Shown here in pieces: positions 50,337 to 56,375 of a stretch of DNA of 56,375 bases. Every line of letters begins with the position of its first letter. Position 1 is the stretch's first letter. The notes below the pieces were generated by a model. The model ran no database searches. It was not told where the DNA came from and saw only the letters and a program-made list of their open reading frames with translations. Both the position numbers and the translations under genes were made by a program. Source of the DNA: an uncultured Eubacteriales bacterium (GTDB lineage: Bacteria; Bacillota; Clostridia; Oscillospirales; Oscillospiraceae); the NCBI GenBank assembly GCA_949296115.1, contig CASFNR010000006.1, positions 1 through 56,375 of the forward strand. Direction: 5' to 3'.

Positions 50337-52013
50337 ATGAGCGGAATTTTAATGATGGTCATTGCGCTGGTGGTGCTGGGAGGTGCCTACCTGATCTACG
50401 GGCGCTATCTGGCCAAGACCTGGGGCATTGACCCCAACGCCAAGACGCCGGCCTATGAACTGGAGGACGGGGTGGATTATGTGCCGGCCGATACCAATGT
50501 GGTATTCGGACACCAGTTTGCCTCCATTGCCGGCGCGGCACCCATCAACGGTCCCATTCAGGCGGCCATCTTCGGCTGGCTTCCGGTGCTGCTGTGGATT
50601 CTCATCGGCGGCGTGTTCTTCGGTGCGGTGCAGGATTTTGTTTCCATGTATGCTTCTGTGAAGAACAAGGGCCGGACCATCGGCTACATTATCGAGGAGT
50701 ACATCGGCAAGCTGGGCAAGAAGCTGTTCCTGCTGTTCTGCTGGCTGTTCTGCATTCTGGTGGTGGCGGCCTTTGCCGATGTGGTGGCGGGCACCTTCAA
50801 CGGGTTTAATGCGGATCAGAGCCTGAACGCCGCAAACGGCGCTGTGGCAACCACTTCCATGCTGTTCATCCTGGAGGCTGTGGCCCTGGGCATGATTCTG
50901 CGCTATGGACGGCTGCACAAATGGGTTAATACCGGCATTGCCATTGCCTTCCTGGTGGCGGCTGTGGCGCTGGGCCTGGCGTTTCCCATGTACCTGCCGC
51001 TGAATGTGTGGCATATCCTGATTTTCGCCTACATCCTGGTTGCCAGCGTGGTTCCGGTGTGGTCCCTGCTCCAGCCCCGGGATTACCTGAACAGTTACCT
51101 GCTGATCTTCATGATCATCGCTGCCATTGCCGGTGTGTTTGTGTCCAATCCGGAGTGCAATCTGGAGGCGTTCGTGGGCTTTACGGTGAACAACCAGTAC
51201 CTGTTCCCCATCCTGTTTGTGACCATCGCCTGCGGTGCGGTGTCCGGTTTCCACTCCCTGGTGTCCTCCGGCACTGCTTCCAAGCAGATCAAGAATGAAC
51301 GGGCGATGCTGCCGGTCTCCTACGGCGCCATGCTGATGGAGAGCATGCTGGCGGTTCTCTCCCTGATTGCGGTATCCTCTTTCGCCGCCGGTGAAGCGGC
51401 TGCTCAGGGGCTGACCACCCCGGCCCAGGTGTTTGCCGGCGCCATTGCCAATTTCCTGCAGGTGCTGGGCCTGCCCTACAGCTTGGTGTTCACGTTGGTC
51501 AATCTGTCGGTGTCCGCCTTCGCCCTGACCTCCCTGGACTCCGTGGCTCGGGTGGGGCGGCTGTCCTTCCAGGAGTTCTGGACAGAAGATGGCGACCAGA
51601 AGCCCGGCCTGTTCCGGAAACTGATGACCAATTCCCTGTTTGCCACGGTGCTGACCCTGGTGCTGGCTTACCTGCTGACCAAGGTGGGCTACAGTGAAAT
51701 CTGGCCCCTGTTCGGCTCCGCCAACCAGCTGCTCAGCGTGCTGGCCCTGGTGGCCTGCGCCGTGTTCCTGAAGCGGACCAAGCGCAAGGGCTTCATGCTC
51801 TGGGGCCCCATGTTCTTCATGATGGCGGTGACCTTCACAGCTTTGACCATGACAATCCTCAATCTGAGCAAAGCGCTGATGACCACCGGACTGAGCCTGG
51901 GCAATACCATGCAGCTGGTGTTTGCAGTGCTACTGCTGGTGCTGGGCGTGCTGGTGGCAATCCAGGGCGTGCAGAAGCTCTTTGGAAAAGAGCCCCAGAA
52001 GGCTGCGGCCTGA
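50337..52013 (+). CDS. cstA: CstA-family carrier (pyruvate/peptide transporter)
   Basis: The 558-residue protein has about 14-16 hydrophobic segments. Family blocks are visible: YGRYLAKTWGID near the N-terminus, GHQFASIAGAAPINGPIQA, GAVQDFVSMYASVKNKG, CGAVSGFHSLVSSGT and WPLFGSANQLLSVLAL. CstA proteins import peptides or, in enterobacteria, pyruvate under starvation. It is the short form without the long C-terminal extension seen in E. coli (701 residues). GAGGGG precedes the ATG. It stands as a single unit between a promoter and a strong terminator. Confidence 0.9.
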   Translation: MSGILMMVIALVVLGGAYLIYGRYLAKTWGIDPNAKTPAYELEDGVDYVPADTNVVFGHQFASIAGAAPINGPIQAAIFGWLPVLLWILIGGVFFGAVQDFVSMYASVKNKGRTIGYIIEEYIGKLGKKLFLLFCWLFCILVVAAFADVVAGTFNGFNADQSLNAANGAVATTSMLFILEAVALGMILRYGRLHKWVNTGIAIAFLVAAVALGLAFPMYLPLNVWHILIFAYILVASVVPVWSLLQPRDYLNSYLLIFMIIAAIAGVFVSNPECNLEAFVGFTVNNQYLFPILFVTIACGAVSGFHSLVSSGTASKQIKNERAMLPVSYGAMLMESMLAVLSLIAVSSFAAGEAAAQGLTTPAQVFAGAIANFLQVLGLPYSLVFTLVNLSVSAFALTSLDSVARVGRLSFQEFWTEDGDQKPGLFRKLMTNSLFATVLTLVLAYLLTKVGYSEIWPLFGSANQLLSVLALVACAVFLKRTKRKGFMLWGPMFFMMAVTFTALTMTILNLSKALMTTGLSLGNTMQLVFAVLLLVLGVLVAIQGVQKLFGKEPQKAAA

Positions 52014-52037
52014 CCCACTGACAATTCAACAAAAATC

Positions 52038-52081
52038 GAAATCCCCCGGATGCAGGACATTTCCTGCGTCCGGGGGATTTC
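52038..52081. terminator. Bidirectional terminator between cstA and purL
   Basis: GAAATCCCCCGGA-GCAGGA type arms of 20 bp (one mismatch) around a CATT loop, A-tract and T-tract on either side. Serves converging cstA and purL. Confidence 0.9.
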
Positions 52082-52132
52082 TTTGTGCGTTGATCTTGCA
52101 GAAGGCGACTCCTTCTGCCGGGGTTTTACAGA

Positions 52133-55100
52133 TTACTTGAAATACTTTACCGCAGCCTCGAACATCCGGATGTCGTAGTTGCCGGGAACGTTCTTGTACA
52201 GCCCCTTGCCCACACGTTCGCTGTGGCCCATCTTGCCGAAGACCCGGCCGTCGGGGGAGGTGATGCCCTCGATGGCATACAGGGAGCCGTTGGGGTTGAA
52301 GTGAACGTCGGCGGTAGCATTGTCCTTCAGGTCCACATACTGAGTGGCGATCTGTCCATTGGCAGCCAGCTGCCGGATCAGTTCCTCGGAGGCCAGGAAC
52401 TTGCCTTCGCCGTGGGAGATGGGCACGTTGTACACGTCGCCCACATTGGTCAGGGCCAGCCAGGGGGACTTGTTGGAGGCCACCCGGGTGCGGACAATCC
52501 GGCTCTGGTGGCGGCTGATGTTGTTGAAGGTCAGGGTGGGGCAGGTCTCGTCGGTGTCGATGATCTTGCCGTAGGGCACCAGACCCAGCTTGATCAGCGC
52601 CTGGAAGCCGTTGCAGATGCCGCACATCAGGCCGTCCCGGTCATCCAGCAGGGCCGTGACACCCTCCTTGATGGCGGCGTTGCGGAAGAAGGCGGTGATG
52701 AACTTGCCGGAGCCGTCCGGCTCGTCGCCGCCGGAGAAGCCGCCGGGGATGAACACCATCTGGGCGTCCTTCAGCGCCTGAGCAAAATAGTCCACGCTCC
52801 GGGAGATGGCGTCGGCGTTCCGGTTCTGAATCACGATGATCTCCGGCTCGGCACCGGCATCCCGGACGGCCTTGGCGGAATCGTATTCGCAGTTGGTGCC
52901 GGGGAAGGCGGGAATCAGTACCTTGGGCCGGGCCACCTTCACCGCTGGAGCCTTCCACTGGGCAGCCGGGTGGGAGAAGGTCTCCATGTTCTGCTGCCGG
53001 GTGGGGATATTGCAGGCAAAGACAGGCTCCAGCTTGTCCTCATAGGCTTTCAGCACCTGCTCCTGGGACAGCACTGTGCCCTGATAGGAGAAGCTTCCGT
53101 CGGCGGTGACGGTGCCCAGAACGGCGCCCACCGTGCCCTCTGCCATTTCCAGCACGAAGCCGGCGTAGCGGTAGCCGAACAGAGTGTCCAAAGTCACGTT
53201 ATCGGCAAAGGCCAGGCCCAGGCCGTTGCCGAAGCCCATCTTCATCACGGCCTCAGCCACCCCGCCCATGCCGGGGGTGTAGCAGGCCACAGCCTTTCCG
53301 GAGCGGAGAAGCTCGGTGACCAGGGCGAAGTTTTTCAGCAGGGATTCGGTGACCGGCAGACCGTTCTCGTCCATCTCGGTGTCCAGCAGACAGACGGTAT
53401 GGCCGGCGGCCTTGAATTCCGGGGAGACTACGTCCTGGATCTTACCGGTGGTGACGGCGAAGGAAACCAGAGTGGGGGGAACGTCCAGGTCCTCAAAGGA
53501 GCCGGACATGGAGTCCTTTCCGCCGATGGCCCCGATGCCCAGGTCCATTTGGGCCTGGAAGGCGCCCAGCAGGGCGGCCAGGGGCTTGCCCCAGCGGCTG
53601 GGGTCCTTGCCCAGACGCTCAAAGTATTCCTGGAAAGTCAGGTAGGTGTCCTCGAAGGAGGCGCCGGTGGCAATCAGCTTGCACACCGACTCCACCACCG
53701 CCAGATAAGCGCCATGGTAGGGAGAGGCGGAGGTGATGAAGGGGTTGTAGCCGAAGGCCATGAAGGAGCAGTCGTCGGTGTGCTTCTTCTCCACGCTGAT
53801 TTTCTGCACCATGGCCTGGATGGGGGTCAGCTGATGCTTGCCGCCAAAGGGCATGAGCACGGTACCGGCGCCGATGGTGGAGTCGAACCGTTCGGACAGG
53901 CCCCGCTTGGAGCAGGTGTTCAGGTCGGAAGCCACCGCCAGGAAGTTGGAAGCGAAATCTCCGGTAACCGTCTTTTCGTAAGCCTTGGGGGCGGCGGGAG
54001 CGGCGGTGATGTGCTTGTCCGCACCGTTGGAGTTCAGGAACTCCCGGCTGATGTCGCAGATTTTAGCCCCGTTCCAGTTCATCACCAGACGGGCTTCCTC
54101 TGTGACAACGGCCACAGGCACGGCATTCAGGTTTTCCTGAGCCGCCAGCTCCAGGAACCGGGGAGCGTCCTGGGGCTCCACCACCACGGCCATTCGCTCC
54201 TGGGATTCGGAAATGGCCAGTTCGGTGCCGTCCAGACCTTCATATTTCTTGGGTACGGCGTTCAGGTCGATGACCAGACCGTCGGCCAGCTCGCCGATGG
54301 CCACGGACACGCCGCCGGCGCCGAAGTCATTGCACCGCTTGATGAGCCGGGAGGCCTCCGGATTCCGGAACAGCCGCTGGAGCTTCCGCTCCTCGGGGGC
54401 GTTGCCCTTCTGCACCTCGGAGCCGCAGGTCTCCACGGAGTGGGCGTTGTGGGCCTTGGAGGAGCCGGTGGCGCCGCCGATGCCGTCCCGGCCGGTGTTG
54501 CCGCCCAGCAGGATCACCACATCCCCGGGGACGGGGCGCTCCCGGCGGACATTTTCCGCCGGAGCGGCGGCGATGACTGCGCCGATTTCCATCCGCTTGG
54601 CGGCGTAGCCGGGATGGTAGATTTCATCCACAATGCCGGTGGCCAGGCCGATCTGGTTGCCGTAGGAGGAGTAGCCAGCTGCGGCGGTGGTGACGATTTT
54701 CCGCTGGGGCAGTTTGCCGGGGATGGTCTCGGAAACAGGCTTCAGGGGGTCGGCAGCGCCGGTAACCCGCATGGCACCGTACACATAGCTCCGGCCAGAC
54801 AGGGGGTCCCGGATGGCGCCGCCGATGCAGGTGGCCGCACCGCCGAAGGGCTCGATTTCCGTGGGATGGTTGTGGGTCTCGTTCTTGAAGAGGAGCAGCC
54901 AGGGCTCTTCCACCCCGTCCACCGTGACGTTCATCTTCACGGTGCAGGCGTTGATTTCCTCGCTTTCGTCCAGCTTGTTCAGTTTCCCCACGGAGCGCAG
55001 ATGCTTGACGGCGATGGTGGCCAGGTCCATCAGGCAGATGGGCTTGGCCTGCCGGCCCAGAGCGTTCCGGGTGGCGAGGTAAGTCTCATAGGTTTTCTGC

Positions 55101-55822
55101 AGCAGGGGGTCGGCAAAGGTGACCTTGTCGATGATGGTGCCGAAGGTGGTGTGCCGGCAGTGGTCGGACCAGTAGGTGTCGATCATCCGGATTTCCGTAA
55201 TGGTGGGGTCCCGGCGCTCGCTGAGGAAGTAGGACTGGCAGAAAGCAATGTCGTCCAGGTCCATGGCCAGGCCGTACTGCCGGATGAAGGCGTCCAGCCC
55301 TTCCCGGTCCAGCTGGGTAAAGCCCTCCAGGGTTGCCACCTGGGTGGGAATTTCATAGGGAATGGCCAGGGTCTCGGGGATATTCAGGGAAGCCTCCCGG
55401 CACTCCACCGGGTTGATGACATACTTCTTGAACTCCGCCAGCTCTGCCTGGGTCAGATTGCCGTACAGGGCGTAGACCTTGGCGGTGCGGACCAGGGGAC
55501 GCTCGCCCTGGGAGATGATCTGGATGCACTGGGCGGCGGAGTCTGCCCGCTGGTCAAACTGACCGGGCAGGGACTCCACGGCAAACACCGTGGCGCCGGG
55601 CAGATCCACAGAAGGGGAGGCGGTGTCCAGCTGAGGCTCGGAGAATACGGTCTTGACGGCGTAGTCAAACAGCTCCTTGGAGATGTTCTCGGCATCGTAC
55701 CGGTTGAACAGCCGCAGGTTTTCCAGGCTGGCAATGCCCAGCAGGTTCCGGGCCTCGCTGAGCAGGCCCTGGGCTTCGTTGTCCAGGCCCGCTTTCTTTT
55801 CTACAAATACACGATAAACCAT
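52133..55822 (-). CDS. purL: Phosphoribosylformylglycinamidine synthase, single-chain
   Basis: The 1229-residue protein is the large fused type: an N-terminal PurS-like region, two AIR-synthase-like halves (FKNETHNHPTEIEPFGGAAT, GGNTGRDGIGGATGSS; GIGAIGGKDSMSGS) and a C-terminal class I glutamine amidotransferase. The amidotransferase nucleophile Cys lies in GICNGFQAL, and IPGGFSGGDE and GKMGHSER are further blocks. It makes FGAM from FGAR, glutamine and ATP in purine synthesis. The fused form is shared by proteobacteria and many Clostridia, whereas bacilli use PurSQL. AGGAGG precedes the ATG. It lies 31 bp after purD. Confidence 0.96.
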   Translation of the reverse strand: MVYRVFVEKKAGLDNEAQGLLSEARNLLGIASLENLRLFNRYDAENISKELFDYAVKTVFSEPQLDTASPSVDLPGATVFAVESLPGQFDQRADSAAQCIQIISQGERPLVRTAKVYALYGNLTQAELAEFKKYVINPVECREASLNIPETLAIPYEIPTQVATLEGFTQLDREGLDAFIRQYGLAMDLDDIAFCQSYFLSERRDPTITEIRMIDTYWSDHCRHTTFGTIIDKVTFADPLLQKTYETYLATRNALGRQAKPICLMDLATIAVKHLRSVGKLNKLDESEEINACTVKMNVTVDGVEEPWLLLFKNETHNHPTEIEPFGGAATCIGGAIRDPLSGRSYVYGAMRVTGAADPLKPVSETIPGKLPQRKIVTTAAAGYSSYGNQIGLATGIVDEIYHPGYAAKRMEIGAVIAAAPAENVRRERPVPGDVVILLGGNTGRDGIGGATGSSKAHNAHSVETCGSEVQKGNAPEERKLQRLFRNPEASRLIKRCNDFGAGGVSVAIGELADGLVIDLNAVPKKYEGLDGTELAISESQERMAVVVEPQDAPRFLELAAQENLNAVPVAVVTEEARLVMNWNGAKICDISREFLNSNGADKHITAAPAAPKAYEKTVTGDFASNFLAVASDLNTCSKRGLSERFDSTIGAGTVLMPFGGKHQLTPIQAMVQKISVEKKHTDDCSFMAFGYNPFITSASPYHGAYLAVVESVCKLIATGASFEDTYLTFQEYFERLGKDPSRWGKPLAALLGAFQAQMDLGIGAIGGKDSMSGSFEDLDVPPTLVSFAVTTGKIQDVVSPEFKAAGHTVCLLDTEMDENGLPVTESLLKNFALVTELLRSGKAVACYTPGMGGVAEAVMKMGFGNGLGLAFADNVTLDTLFGYRYAGFVLEMAEGTVGAVLGTVTADGSFSYQGTVLSQEQVLKAYEDKLEPVFACNIPTRQQNMETFSHPAAQWKAPAVKVARPKVLIPAFPGTNCEYDSAKAVRDAGAEPEIIVIQNRNADAISRSVDYFAQALKDAQMVFIPGGFSGGDEPDGSGKFITAFFRNAAIKEGVTALLDDRDGLMCGICNGFQALIKLGLVPYGKIIDTDETCPTLTFNNISRHQSRIVRTRVASNKSPWLALTNVGDVYNVPISHGEGKFLASEELIRQLAANGQIATQYVDLKDNATADVHFNPNGSLYAIEGITSPDGRVFGKMGHSERVGKGLYKNVPGNYDIRMFEAAVKYFK

Positions 55823-55853
55823 GGGGTTTCCTCCTAGTTTTCTCTCTTGATCG

Positions 55854-56375
55854 TTACTTCAGGGCCTGGAGCGCACGCTGGCCGATGTCGCTTCTGCGGT
55901 AGGCGTTTTCAAAGTGAACCCCGTCGCTGATCCGGTAAGCCTCCCGGATGGCATCTGCCAGAGTGTCCGCTACGGCGGTGGTGCCGGTGACCCGGCCGCC
56001 GGAGGTAACCAGGGTGTCACTCTCCAGTTTGGCCCCGGCCACATAGGTGTGGGCGGCGGCTTCTTCCGTCATGGTCAGGGGGAAGCCCTTCTGGTAGTGC
56101 TCCGGGTAGCCCCTGGAGGCCAGAATCACACAGCAGGCGTGCTTGTCAGCGAATTTCACTTCCGTCTCCGCCAGGGTGCCGTTGGTGCAGGCGCGCATAA
56201 TGGTGAGCAGATCACTTTCCAGCAGGGGCAGCACTACCTGAGTCTCCGGGTCGCCGAAGCGGCAGTTGTATTCAATGACCTTGGGACCCTTGGGGGTGAG
56301 CATCAGGCCGAAGTACAGGCAGCCCCGGAAGGTGCGGCCCTCGGCGTTCATGGCGGCGATGGTGGGCAGGAAGAT
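55854..56375 (-). CDS. purD: Phosphoribosylamine-glycine ligase, C-terminal part
   Basis: About 173 C-terminal residues are inside the window; the coding region continues past 56375. The ATP-grasp block EYNCRFGDPETQ and the preceding GCLYFGLMLTPKGPKV identify GAR synthetase, which joins phosphoribosylamine and glycine. The C-terminal domain (VILASRGYPEHYQKG, SGGRVTGTTAVADTL) is complete. It is upstream of purL on the same strand, as expected for a purine operon. Confidence 0.95.
   Translation of the reverse strand: MFLPTIAAMNAEGRTFRGCLYFGLMLTPKGPKVIEYNCRFGDPETQVVLPLLESDLLTIMRACTNGTLAETEVKFADKHACCVILASRGYPEHYQKGFPLTMTEEAAAHTYVAGAKLESDTLVTSGGRVTGTTAVADTLADAIREAYRISDGVHFENAYRRSDIGQRALQALK

Noticed and set aside
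1-56375. Prophage, insertion sequence or conjugative element
   Set aside because: No integrase, transposase, phage structural or relaxase gene and no long terminal repeats are present.

Overview
The window reads as chromosomal DNA of an anaerobic gut-type Clostridium relative, most likely Oscillospiraceae/Ruminococcaceae. The evidence is high GC, strong AGGAGG ribosome sites, a SCIFF peptide with its radical-SAM maturase, a FabK-type fatty-acid operon in the clostridial/streptococcal gene order, and a single-chain PurL. I see no phage, transposase or CRISPR array. This placement is inference from gene content; no 16S is present.

Layout. 1-860: start of a minus-strand gene with its promoter, a tRNA-Gly(CCC) with promoter and terminator, then 460 bp without a gene holding a cloverleaf-like inverted-repeat structure and three ~100-bp imperfect tandem repeats. 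858-3995: a CapA-family protein and a membrane-anchored HtrA protease. 4105-24221: a cyclic-di-GMP and cellulose region. Two diguanylate cyclases, a hybrid histidine kinase, an HD-GYP response regulator and an HPt protein face a ten-gene minus-strand operon (VTC, DUF4956, CotH kinase, small membrane protein, MBOAT, DHHW/AlgJ-like, metallo-beta-lactamase fold, BcsA with PilZ, GH5, TMEM198-like) headed by a MalT-like LuxR regulator. 24574-27569: scfA-scfB plus a PLP enzyme. 27609-31619: marR and a heterodimeric ABC exporter. 31773-41363: type II fatty-acid synthesis and acetyl-CoA carboxylase operon ending in an acyl-CoA synthetase. 41407-48882: a PAS/winged-helix regulator, then KtrB-KtrA potassium uptake with a KdpD/KdpE-like two-component system. 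48968-52013: PIG-L lipoprotein and CstA carrier. 52133-56375: purL and the end of purD.

How it fits together. The most coherent system is the cellulose region. The cyclases would make c-di-GMP, the kinase-HPt relay would set the activity of the HD-GYP phosphodiesterase, and the intact PilZ motif of the cellulose synthase would read the signal. The synthase operon carries polymer-modifying genes (O-acetylation pair, CotH kinase, VTC) and a GH5 glucanase. The potassium cluster is a second self-contained unit: phased TCTTA boxes sit where an OmpR-family regulator such as the linked KdpE would bind. Functional links are inference from motifs and gene order; motifs, overlaps, promoters and hairpins are read directly from the sequence.
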